A stretch of 38,330 nt of DNA from contig LCLP01000004.1 of NCBI GenBank assembly GCA_001002135.1, forward strand, positions 1 to 38,330. Direction: 5' to 3'. The notes below the pieces were generated by a model that was not told the origin of the DNA, ran no database searches, and saw nothing but the letters and a program-made list of their open reading frames with translations. This stretch comes from Candidatus Pacebacteria bacterium GW2011_GWA1_46_10. GTDB taxonomy: Bacteria > Patescibacteriota > Microgenomatia > UBA1400 > PJMF01. A program made the translations under genes and the position numbers. How positions within the stretch are numbered: position 1 is the stretch's first letter; each line of letters starts with the position of its first letter. Positions 24,404-32,126 of this stretch are shown here, piece after piece.

Positions 24404-24796
24404 ATGAAAATCATCTCAATGAAACAATTGCGTCAAAAGTTTGACCCTATTCGTAAGGGTTTGGAGCGCGGAGAGACCTACTTATTAATGTATCGGTCCA
24501 AACCACTGGGTGTGATGCGCCCTTACTCTCCCGCCACTGATGCCCAGCATTTGGGGGCGGGCGATGAGACACCCACATTGGCAGCTGCGCCGAAGCTTCA
24601 GGGCTTGCCTAACCCAAAAACCATTTCGTTTGGTTCCACTTTTTCACCTACTTTGCCAACGGAAAAAACGCCAACCAGTCCAGCCACTGCCCCAACACCA
24701 GCCGCCACTCCCTTCACTCGCCAACCTGATGCCCAACCGACCGAACACCCAACCAAGCCGCTGGACCGCCTCGGCATGCGTAAAGCGTTTATTTGA
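24404..24796 (+). CDS. Orphan Phd/YefM-like protein with Pro-rich tail
   Basis: A 130-residue protein. Residues 1-42 (MKIISMKQLRQKF, then RKGLERGETYLLMYRSKPLGVMRPY) resemble the N-terminal DNA-binding fold of Phd/YefM antitoxins, in which a strand, a helix and a K-P-hydrophobic-hairpin repress the operon. The rest is a Pro/Thr/Ala-rich disordered tail of about 85 residues instead of the short toxin-binding tail. No toxin gene follows; the next gene converges and ends 4 bases away. It could be a repurposed regulator. It follows the RelBE-like pair by 71 bases but has its own promoter. Confidence 0.6.
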   Translation: MKIISMKQLRQKFDPIRKGLERGETYLLMYRSKPLGVMRPYSPATDAQHLGAGDETPTLAAAPKLQGLPNPKTISFGSTFSPTLPTEKTPTSPATAPTPAATPFTRQPDAQPTEHPTKPLDRLGMRKAFI

Positions 24797-24799
24797 GTC

Positions 24800-26476
24800 T
24801 TATTTCTTCTCCACGTTATACAGTGGACCAACAATCTGAATATTGGCTGGCGCCCGCAAGTTAAACCAGTCTTTAAACTCCGAACCGCTAAACGAGTGAC
24901 CGCCAACCGTCACTTGGTTGGTAATGCCCGCGCCCCAGTCAACACTACTGATGCCGACACTGGAAACATTGGTTAAAGGTGAAATGCCGCGGTTCTGCAG
25001 TTCTTGTCTCACTCGTGCCTCATCCCAAATCTCGCCGCCGTAAGGGTGGGGTTTATCGGTTTGGTACAAATGTTCTTTCGTACCATCATCAGCCCGAGCC
25101 AGTAAAATAACGTTCACGATATCTGCCACTTCTTCGCCTTTCAGCCAAGCCGATTTGTTGTATTGACTCCGATACCCTTGTGCTGAATACATGCAGGGCG
25201 AATCTTTGTCGTAGGCTTTACTTTGTAAATCACCAAAACTGCCAACATCACCGTTTGTGTCACGCAGGCGTTTGGTCCACAGGCGCGCTGAGCCGCCCCA
25301 AACATCAGCATTGGTAAAAGTGTACCCACCCGCCGTGGAAGCATACCAAGCCGTAATTGGCTGACCACTAGACACCATCGTCTTACCAGCTGTTTCTTTG
25401 ACTGCTTGTTCCCACGCGCCGCCTTTATTGCCTCCTTTATATACCTGACAAGCTTGAGTGGTGCAAATTTCTTTCTCGCCGTTGTTGGTATAAGCCAACG
25501 CATAAGAGCGAGCCGCAATTGCCTGAGCTTTCAAAGCCTCAAGGTGAAAAGAGTTTGGCATTTCATAAATACCCAGTAGATATTGTTCCAGGTCCATGGT
25601 GTCGTACCCCTGAACCTTAATCTGAGCGCTCCGATTCTCAAATGAAAAATTGGCAAAATATGCTTGTAAAATCTGCTCGTGACTCTGACCAGTCTTCGCC
25701 CGGCCGTCAGCGCCATACTGGCTCATCCCCACTCGGTGCGGAATACCGGCAGTAAAAAAGGCATACGCATTGCCAAAACCAGGATCAATATTGCGATCGT
25801 CAACGCAATACAACGGCCCAGCACCAAGGCTTGAAGGGAGGTTCAAACTCCCCAGTTTTTGGGCAATTAACTGTTGCTGACGAGCACTTAATGTAGCAAT
25901 CTTGCTCGCCAAACTTTGCTGGTACTCTTTCGCTTCATCAATCTCTCCCTCGAAAAATGCCGCTTGCTCACCAAGCTGCTTTTCTAAGGCAGCTAACTTC
26001 ACTTGGTCATCTTCCAACTTCACAATTTCTTCCGAGAAATTACGAATCATTCGGTTGTCTTGTTCTTGCACTGAGCTGCTATACGCCAGTTTTTTGGTCA
26101 AATCACTGGCCGACGAACTGGTGAGTAATAACATTAAGGGCGAGAAAATGCGGGAGCGCTTATACTGCTGAGCCACCCGACCAGAAAGCAGGGCATATTG
26201 CACCGCTACATCCTGCTCGCGCTGTGCTATTTGCTTTTTAGCGGCGGCAATACTATTGCGCGCACTCTGGATGCGATTCTCTAGACCCTCTAATTCCTTC
26301 TCTAGCGGTTCGGTGGCTGCTTCAGACATCTCTTTGAGACGTTGGAGTTCTTCAATTTGTTTCCCGATATCATCAATTTCATCCGCTCGTACCTGTAAAA
26401 AACCAAGTTGGGTAACACTGAAAATGGTTCCGAGTAGGATTAAAAAAGCAGCTAGAAAAAACATCCCGCGCTTCAT
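24800..26476 (-). CDS. SpoIID/LytB-domain protein with N-terminal coiled coil
   Basis: A 558-residue secreted protein. The N-terminal signal or anchor segment (MKRGMFFLAAFLILLGTIFSVTQL) is followed by a long coiled coil (about residues 35-215, with ELEGLENRIQSARNSIAAAKKQ and similar heptads), similar to that of EnvC/PcsB-type hydrolase regulators. From about residue 240 a SpoIID domain begins (GIPHRVGMSQYGADGRAKTG, MDLEQYLLGIYEMPNSFHLEALKAQAIAARSYALAY, ITAWYASTAGGYT). SpoIID proteins of sporulating bacteria are lytic transglycosylases that act on denuded glycan; spores are not expected here, so a wall-remodelling role is inferred. I chose the ATG at 26476 because TATAAT lies 6 bases upstream and a signal peptide begins there; the longer frame to 26716 overlaps the divergent gene. 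Confidence 0.88.
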   Translation of the reverse strand: MKRGMFFLAAFLILLGTIFSVTQLGFLQVRADEIDDIGKQIEELQRLKEMSEAATEPLEKELEGLENRIQSARNSIAAAKKQIAQREQDVAVQYALLSGRVAQQYKRSRIFSPLMLLLTSSSASDLTKKLAYSSSVQEQDNRMIRNFSEEIVKLEDDQVKLAALEKQLGEQAAFFEGEIDEAKEYQQSLASKIATLSARQQQLIAQKLGSLNLPSSLGAGPLYCVDDRNIDPGFGNAYAFFTAGIPHRVGMSQYGADGRAKTGQSHEQILQAYFANFSFENRSAQIKVQGYDTMDLEQYLLGIYEMPNSFHLEALKAQAIAARSYALAYTNNGEKEICTTQACQVYKGGNKGGAWEQAVKETAGKTMVSSGQPITAWYASTAGGYTFTNADVWGGSARLWTKRLRDTNGDVGSFGDLQSKAYDKDSPCMYSAQGYRSQYNKSAWLKGEEVADIVNVILLARADDGTKEHLYQTDKPHPYGGEIWDEARVRQELQNRGISPLTNVSSVGISSVDWGAGITNQVTVGGHSFSGSEFKDWFNLRAPANIQIVGPLYNVEKK

Positions 26477-26482
26477 AACCTC

Positions 26483-26564
26483 ATTATAGCGGGGCTCCCA
26501 GAGCTTCCAACCCCGAATACACCCCAATTCTTCTCTTTTTTTCCAGAGCAGGCCTATGTAAAAT
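26483..26564. promoter_or_regulatory. Divergent promoters of the SpoIID-like gene and the pilin operon
   Basis: Leftward: TTGGAA (26510-26505), a 16-base spacer, TATAAT (26488-26483) and 6 bases to the ATG at 26476. Rightward: TAAAAT (26559-26564) and 6 bases to the ATG at 26571. Both genes appear leaderless. Confidence 0.6.
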
Positions 26565-26570
26565 AACCAC

Positions 26571-27791
26571 ATGCGAAAAATCGCGATTCTGGTGTTAGCT
26601 CTCTTTGTGTTTTTATCTTTACTGCCCACCCAAGTCTTGGCGGCGGACAGCTGTTCTCTGATCGGTGAGCCAAGTGGTTTTGATATTGAACTGGACAACC
26701 GTTCTCCATCACACACCGTCAGTTTTAACCTTGGTAACTACGCCAACGACAGCTACACCTTAATAGCTGGCAAAGCCTCAGGAGCACTCTTCAATACTGC
26801 TCTTGACGCCAGAACACCAAAATTCACCTTGGGTCAAAACGGTACATACTCCAACAATGATGGGACTTTGACCGTCCAAGACACCACTGTCACTTGGAAA
26901 ATTACTGATGAAGCCACGCTCTATAACGCCGGACTATTTGGCGACAAAGTCGTTTACGTTAAACTCTTTGACGATGGCGGCTTGGTCTCTTGGGGGTATA
27001 AATGTACGATTGGCTCTTTCACCGTCACTGAAGAAAGTACTGGTGAAGTGGCAACCTCCTGCGAACTCAAGGTGTGGCAAGAAAGAGGCGGGGAAGAGTG
27101 CGGGGTTGAGACCTGTATGGAGAACGGTGGTATCAAGACCTACTACGAAGCCACCAATATGAAGACCTCAGACGGATCGCTGTGGGGTGGCTGGGTGACT
27201 GCAGTTCTCGGTGGCCCAGGCGGCATTTATCCTGACCAGACTAAGCAAGCCACTAACGGCGCCGTCAGCGGCGAATTCGAGGCCGAGGGAGTGGGAGAGT
27301 ACAATATTGCCGTTGCCATGGGCACCGGCGTCCCATACGTAGAGTACCTCTGTCCCAAAAGAACCTTTGAAGCGGTCGACGACTGCAATGATTCCTGTAC
27401 ACCACCTGGTGACCTTTATAACCCAGGCACATCAGGCCCAATAAGCTTTGAACTGTGTGAGCAAGTGACAGAAGAAACTAAAGACAAATGTACGGATTGT
27501 TTTGGTGATAATGGCATCTGGACCGCCATCGGCTGTATCCCCATCGAACCAACCAGTATCATTCAAACTATCATCACCCTTGGTCTCAGTTTGGGGGGCG
27601 GCATCACTCTGCTGCTTATTCTCGCTGGCGCTTTCAGGCTTTCAGTCTCGGCAGGCGACCCAAAGCAAGCCGAGGAAGCCAAAGAACAAATTACTTCGGC
27701 TGTCATCGGTCTGCTTTTTATCATTTTCTCGATCGTCATGTTACGATTTATTGGCGTCCAAGTGCTGCAACTGCCGGGATTTGGAGGGTAA
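26571..27791 (+). CDS. VirB2-like T4SS pilin with large extracellular domain
   Basis: A 406-residue protein. The N-terminal signal peptide (MRKIAILVLALFVFLSLLPTQVLAA) is followed by an Ig- or beta-sandwich-like domain (residues 27-130) and a Cys-rich middle (about 16 cysteines, residues 150-325). Two C-terminal membrane helices (IIQTIITLGLSLGGGITLLLILAGAFRL and AVIGLLFIIFSIVMLRFIG), separated by a short charged loop DPKQAEEAKEQI, match the helix-loop-helix of VirB2/TrbC pilins. The same C-terminal layout occurs in the next gene. It probably inserts in the membrane as a pilin-like T4SS subunit with an exported head. It starts the 26571-30981 gene run. Confidence 0.75.
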   Translation: MRKIAILVLALFVFLSLLPTQVLAADSCSLIGEPSGFDIELDNRSPSHTVSFNLGNYANDSYTLIAGKASGALFNTALDARTPKFTLGQNGTYSNNDGTLTVQDTTVTWKITDEATLYNAGLFGDKVVYVKLFDDGGLVSWGYKCTIGSFTVTEESTGEVATSCELKVWQERGGEECGVETCMENGGIKTYYEATNMKTSDGSLWGGWVTAVLGGPGGIYPDQTKQATNGAVSGEFEAEGVGEYNIAVAMGTGVPYVEYLCPKRTFEAVDDCNDSCTPPGDLYNPGTSGPISFELCEQVTEETKDKCTDCFGDNGIWTAIGCIPIEPTSIIQTIITLGLSLGGGITLLLILAGAFRLSVSAGDPKQAEEAKEQITSAVIGLLFIIFSIVMLRFIGVQVLQLPGFGG

Positions 27792-27811
27792 AACGGGCTT
27801 TGGAGGGTAAA
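27780..27811 (+). repeat. Duplicated Shine-Dalgarno segment
   Basis: TTTGGAGGGTAAA occurs at 27780-27792 and 27799-27811 (period 19). The first copy encodes the end of the upstream pilin; the second carries the ribosome binding site of the next gene. Confidence 0.7.
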
Positions 27812-27813
27812 CC

Positions 27814-28380
27814 ATGAAAAAATTGACTTTTTTACTGACTATCGGGGTAACCATCGGTCTGTTTACTCTTTCCTCGAGTTCAACCGCAGTTAACCCCGTG
27901 TTTGCCCAAACTGGTGACTGTGATCAAATAGACTGCCCGGACGGTTCATACCGCGCTCCGCTGCCAGGCAGTCCCGGCCGCTGTGAATGCGTGCCGGATG
28001 TGGGTGGGAGTGATGAAACACTGGGCGGCGGGAGTAGCGGCTTTGGTTGTTCACTCGACGCTGACCTCTCAGTGACCGACGCCGTCTTGGACTGCTTTAA
28101 TCCTTTAAAAATTAGCAACTCAGAGCTGGAAGAAGAACTTTCTACCCCAGCCGGGGTGATCAGTCGAGTCTTGAGTTTCGCTTTCCCGCTGGCCGGCATC
28201 ATTCTCTTTCTGATGCTGGTGGTCAGTGGCTTCCAAATCTTGATGGCCGCCGGCAACGACAAAAAAATGCAAGCCGGTATGCAACGAGCCACTTACGCGG
28301 TCATCGGCTTCATGTTGTTGTTTGCCAGTTACTGGATTGCAGTACTCCTTGGTCAAATTCTGAACGTGAAACTTGTTTAG
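27814..28380 (+). CDS. VirB2/TrbC-like T4SS pilin
   Basis: A 188-residue protein with a signal peptide (MKKLTFLLTIGVTIGLFTLSSSSTA), a short Cys-rich region (residues 35-95, about seven cysteines) and two membrane helices around the positively charged loop AAGNDKKMQAGMQRAT (VLSFAFPLAGIILFLMLVVSGF and YAVIGFMLLFASYWIAVLL), the typical VirB2-type hairpin. GGAGGG ends 7 bases before its ATG and is a clear Shine-Dalgarno; it is the second copy of a 13-base direct repeat whose first copy contains the end of the preceding gene. It probably forms the pilus or channel filament with the upstream protein. Confidence 0.8.
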   Translation: MKKLTFLLTIGVTIGLFTLSSSSTAVNPVFAQTGDCDQIDCPDGSYRAPLPGSPGRCECVPDVGGSDETLGGGSSGFGCSLDADLSVTDAVLDCFNPLKISNSELEEELSTPAGVISRVLSFAFPLAGIILFLMLVVSGFQILMAAGNDKKMQAGMQRATYAVIGFMLLFASYWIAVLLGQILNVKLV

Positions 28381-28415
28381 CTAAACTTTGAAATTTTTTT
28401 CAAAAAAGAACCAGT

Positions 28416-28421
28416 TATAAT
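28416..28421 (+). promoter_or_regulatory. -10 element before the large secreted protein gene
   Basis: A perfect TATAAT that overlaps the first in-frame ATG (28420) and ends 7 bases before the GTG at 28429, so GTG is the likely leaderless start. Confidence 0.5.
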
Positions 28422-28428
28422 GATGATC

Positions 28429-30981
28429 GTGAAACAAGCTCTCTGGAGTCTAGTCTTTCTGTTTCTGGCGGGGTGGTTGATGCACCCCTCGCTCATTTCC
28501 GCCGCCACCAGCGACGATGACACCGGTAACTACGTCAGAAGAGATCCGGAAGATTACAACTTCCTGCCGTTGGTCCTTGATCCAGGCAGCTCAACCGGTA
28601 ATACCGGCACCCTGCGAGATACAATTTCCTTCAACATGGTCTACGACCAAGGGTATGAAGTGCAGTGCGCCAAACCACAGTGGTATATCACGCCGCAAGT
28701 TTTTGGTGCGATCAAAGAGTATTTCGAGCTTTACAGCGACCCTGTCCTTTTGAGCGGCCCCGCCTCTTACAATATCGATTTTTCTCAAGGTACTATTCCC
28801 TTGTACCGGGGCGATGAGGATTTGCTGGACACCCAGAAAAACTCTTCGTTCGAGGGCTATTTTGGCGCCAACTACCTCAAAGATTCCCCACCAAAGCTCA
28901 ACTCCTCTGGAGTCACTAACTTACTTTTAAATCAAGACGGCCAATGCGTGGTGAAATACGCCAACCTCGACAGCTTATTTGGAGTCGACGGTGGTCTGTG
29001 TTCCAAACTGAAAGATCCTGACCAGTGTGCACTCGACCGAGAGATCGACGGCACCAGCTACACCACCGAAACGCTTTATAACGCGCTGACTGAGTTATTC
29101 TCTATTACCAACGACGATGGCACAAAAAATGTCACCTGTGCTGACATCACCGGCCAATGGCGACCAGAGCTGGAACAAGAGTTCGACATCACTCCTGAGC
29201 AGTTCAACAACGAAATCACCCCGGCCGTCGACGCTCTGCGGCGCATGCCATTTAACCTAGACGTGCTCTACCGCCTAGCATTTCTGGTCATTTCACCACA
29301 ACAAAACCCCACCAACGACGGCGGCGTTTTTAGTTTTCTGCAAACCCAAGCCCCACAACCAGTTCCTAGTTCCACCATAGTTGACGATGACACCCACGCC
29401 CCAATCGTGATCGGTTTTAAAGTACCATTTTTGGCTACCAACTCCCTTTTTAGTTTGCCGGCACTGCGTGACTCGGCGCTGGTAACCGCCCTTTCCATGA
29501 GGACAATCGAGTCGCTCCAGCGCGAACAAGCAACTGTTTTGGAAGAAAGAACCGACTTTATCGAAAAAATCATTGCCAACAAACAAACCAAGCCGGTCAT
29601 CAACTGTGACGGCATGCCTCAGTGCACTGGGAATGGTGATAGTCAACAGTTGTTTGCCGCCCTGATTGACATTATTAATGGCAGTGAACAAACCTGCAGC
29701 GGGTTTAAGGGTCCCTACGAAAACGCCGGTGACCTGGGATCACCGGCCGCCGCCAGCGAAGAAAAAGAGTTCCAAAAACCCTACTTCTCAGAAGTTTTAC
29801 CCCAAGTTAACTCAGCCGGTTTTGAGTGGACACTGCTGGTAGCCGATCCCAACGTCCAAAGTATAGCTAGTCAAGAAAAAGTGCCGGTCACCGCTCACCT
29901 GATTACCCCTTACGGCAGTAACTTGGAATACATCACTCAAACTCTCCAATCATATTTCGATAACGAACAGTTTCAAAAAATAGTCGAAAATAACTGTATC
30001 GAGGACTTTAACGGTGAATGTGGCCTCATGCCAGAATACTTTACTTTTAGCGGTATTACGGCCGACCTAGACAGTGAAGCTGACAGCTACAGTTTTGTCA
30101 CCAATCCAGAAGAATGTGAAGAAATCGAAGACCAGGCCGAAAAAGAGCAGTGTCAAACCAAGTCGTTTGGTGCCAATCTGACCGAACAACCACGCGAGCC
30201 TTTGAGGATTATCGGCGCCCAACTAGGCTGGATGATCTGGAAACTGCAACAAGACATTCGCGGCATCGGTTCCAAAGCCTATGAGTACATCAAGGAATGC
30301 AAACGCACTGAGGACCTTTTCCTTGGCCGTTGTATCGGGTATCAGGGTCAACCAGGTGGCAGTGACTCGGAAGCCGCCAACTCCTGCAACGACTACCAAG
30401 GAATCACGGTGGATCTGCCCACCATGCCAGAATTGGAACAAAAAGTCTGTAGTATCGCTAGAGGGAACGACCTGGATGCTCAATTACTTTGGGGAATGAT
30501 GCAAGTGGATGGCAGTCCTTTCTTGCGACAGATTCTCGCTGGGGAGACCAGCATGAGTTGCGGTGACCTGATTACCAATAGCTGTGGCGCTTCACAAATC
30601 GTCGGCATCATCGTCCCACAGTGCATTGATCCAGTAGCGTGCCCACAAGCAGCAGCCTGGGCACTGGATGAAGGACCGGCCGGCCAACAGTACCGCGAGG
30701 AAATTACCCCTGAGGTAGCTTGTAGTGTAGACGGCTCTTTAACCTATATTCTTCAAAAGCGGAAAAGCGAGATTGCCTTCCTTAAGGCGGAGTACCAAAA
30801 GGCTAACGGCAGCGAACCTTCAACCAAACAAATTTATTACATGATGGCGGGCCGAAACTATGGTTTACCGGTCGAAACACTGGTCAAACCGGCTTGTGAA
30901 GGCGCTCCACCCGTCCAAGGGTGCGGCGGCGCCAATTACTGCCAATGCGTCATGGATACTTTCCCGTTCAGTTGTCCATAA
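28429..30981 (+). CDS. Large secreted Cys-rich protein with degenerate lysozyme-like C-terminus
   Basis: About 850 residues. A signal peptide (VKQALWSLVFLFLAGWLM, then HPSLISAA) is followed by long exported regions without membrane helices and about 35 cysteines. I recognise no domain in the first 650 residues. Near residues 680-740, ARGNDLDAQLLWGMMQVDGSPFL followed by SCGASQIVG recalls the lytic transglycosylase fold of VirB1-like enzymes (...LL.A..Q.ES......GA.GL.Q), but the catalytic Glu position holds Asp. It ends in a Cys-rich YCQCVMDTFPFSC tail. The GTG at 28429 is chosen over ATG 28420/28423 because TATAAT overlaps those. It lies between the two pilin genes and the VirB6-like gene, so it is probably an exported part of the same apparatus. 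Confidence 0.6.
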   Translation: MKQALWSLVFLFLAGWLMHPSLISAATSDDDTGNYVRRDPEDYNFLPLVLDPGSSTGNTGTLRDTISFNMVYDQGYEVQCAKPQWYITPQVFGAIKEYFELYSDPVLLSGPASYNIDFSQGTIPLYRGDEDLLDTQKNSSFEGYFGANYLKDSPPKLNSSGVTNLLLNQDGQCVVKYANLDSLFGVDGGLCSKLKDPDQCALDREIDGTSYTTETLYNALTELFSITNDDGTKNVTCADITGQWRPELEQEFDITPEQFNNEITPAVDALRRMPFNLDVLYRLAFLVISPQQNPTNDGGVFSFLQTQAPQPVPSSTIVDDDTHAPIVIGFKVPFLATNSLFSLPALRDSALVTALSMRTIESLQREQATVLEERTDFIEKIIANKQTKPVINCDGMPQCTGNGDSQQLFAALIDIINGSEQTCSGFKGPYENAGDLGSPAAASEEKEFQKPYFSEVLPQVNSAGFEWTLLVADPNVQSIASQEKVPVTAHLITPYGSNLEYITQTLQSYFDNEQFQKIVENNCIEDFNGECGLMPEYFTFSGITADLDSEADSYSFVTNPEECEEIEDQAEKEQCQTKSFGANLTEQPREPLRIIGAQLGWMIWKLQQDIRGIGSKAYEYIKECKRTEDLFLGRCIGYQGQPGGSDSEAANSCNDYQGITVDLPTMPELEQKVCSIARGNDLDAQLLWGMMQVDGSPFLRQILAGETSMSCGDLITNSCGASQIVGIIVPQCIDPVACPQAAAWALDEGPAGQQYREEITPEVACSVDGSLTYILQKRKSEIAFLKAEYQKANGSEPSTKQIYYMMAGRNYGLPVETLVKPACEGAPPVQGCGGANYCQCVMDTFPFSCP

Positions 30982-31003
30982 ACTTAGTTCGTGATGAAGG
31001 TAT

Positions 31004-31897
31004 TTATTTACCAGAGCGACCGGCGCGTTTACCGGCTTTGCCGACTTTATAAGCTCTTTCCGGCATAGCGGGGCGTGGCTTTTTAACCACTGGGTGTTGA
31101 CGTGGTGAGTGAGGTTTATTTGCTGACGGACTGACTAGTTGAGGCTGGTCAACCCGCGGCTGTTCTAGATGATTGACTCTTCTGGCACCCAGCTGCAAGA
31201 GCTTGGCAATCACTGTAAAAGTCTCGGCAGTGGCTGTGCGAGACTGGAGGTTGTGAGTCATCGACTCAATGCCAGCTAAAAGGTCAGTGGCTATGTCAGC
31301 GTTCAGAGGAATCTCTAAGCCCTCCAAAATATCCACCACTGATTCGCTCATACTACTGGTGCCAGACAGGTCAAACTGGACGTTCCCTAATTCTGGTTTA
31401 AACGTGTGCAATGTCACTATAAAGGCTGATGAATACAAATTTTCATAGCCAAAATAGAGCTGATTCAAACTCTCCAAGTCATAAACGCCAACCAGAAAAA
31501 CTAGCTCGGCATCCGCGCCGGCGTAGGAAAAATTGATGGTCGACTTATCCAACGGTTGGTAACCTTTTTTGGGTTTGATCGTGAGGTAAAACTTGCCGCT
31601 TTCCTCACCAATGTGGTAACTGACCTTATCGACAGCGTTTTCGTTGTAATCAAAATCAATCACTAAGTTTTGTTTGCCAAGCTTGGTACTGACATTTTTA
31701 ATCGCTGTGAAGTGACGATTTAACAGATCCTTGGGCGCATACAGACCAACCTCTTTCCCTAATGCCGCTACGCCCTGGTATAAAGCGCTGGCTACAGCCA
31801 GTTGATCGTCAGTTGGTTTGGGTCCCACTATCACCGCGACTGTTTCCGCGGTTTTGAGGTAGTCTTTCAGCGAAGAAAGTTGTTCCAGTGCAATCAT
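31004..31897 (-). CDS. Degenerate DHH-family phosphoesterase-like protein
   Basis: A 297-residue protein resembling the DHH/DHHA1 (NrnA-like) phosphoesterases in layout: an N-terminal Rossmann-like strand (TAETVAVIVG), a central SGTSSMSESVVDILEG segment and ADIATDLLAGIESMTHNLQSRTATAETFTVIAKLLQLGARR, which is close to the DHH-family D-x-A-x-x-x-x-x-G region. The metal ligands are missing: the expected NPDGD box reads GPKPTDDQLA, and the DHH box reads LHT. It is therefore probably inactive as a nuclease and might bind a nucleotide or nucleic acid. The C-terminal 60 residues are Lys/Arg/Pro-rich and disordered. A TTCAAA-N17-TATACT promoter ends 7 bases before the ATG. It interrupts the T4SS-like run on the opposite strand. 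Confidence 0.6.
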   Translation of the reverse strand: MIALEQLSSLKDYLKTAETVAVIVGPKPTDDQLAVASALYQGVAALGKEVGLYAPKDLLNRHFTAIKNVSTKLGKQNLVIDFDYNENAVDKVSYHIGEESGKFYLTIKPKKGYQPLDKSTINFSYAGADAELVFLVGVYDLESLNQLYFGYENLYSSAFIVTLHTFKPELGNVQFDLSGTSSMSESVVDILEGLEIPLNADIATDLLAGIESMTHNLQSRTATAETFTVIAKLLQLGARRVNHLEQPRVDQPQLVSPSANKPHSPRQHPVVKKPRPAMPERAYKVGKAGKRAGRSGK

Positions 31898-31904
31898 TGC
31901 GAGC

Positions 31905-31933
31905 AGTATAGACCAACTTTGATTTGTTTTGAA
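31905..31933 (-). promoter_or_regulatory. Promoter of the degenerate DHH gene
   Basis: On the minus strand, TTCAAA (31933-31928), a 17-base spacer and TATACT (31910-31905), ending 7 bases before the ATG at 31897. Confidence 0.6.
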
Positions 31934-32110
31934 GTAGTTTACTCAAATCAGCCATACTTTTGTTTTTGCTGTGAATCACTAAGAAAATCTGGTTACCTGG
32001 ACAACATAAACTGTACGGATATTTTCGAGATTTGAGAACAAGAAAAATAAAAGTCTGGCTGATGAAAAATCTAGCCAAAATAAATCGTAGTTTTTTTCAA
32101 GAATCTCGCT

Positions 32111-32116
32111 TACAAT
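32111..32116 (+). promoter_or_regulatory. -10 element of the VirB6-like gene
   Basis: TACAAT ends 10 bases before the ATG at 32127; no good -35 is seen. Confidence 0.45.
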
Positions 32117-32126
32117 AAGAAATCAA

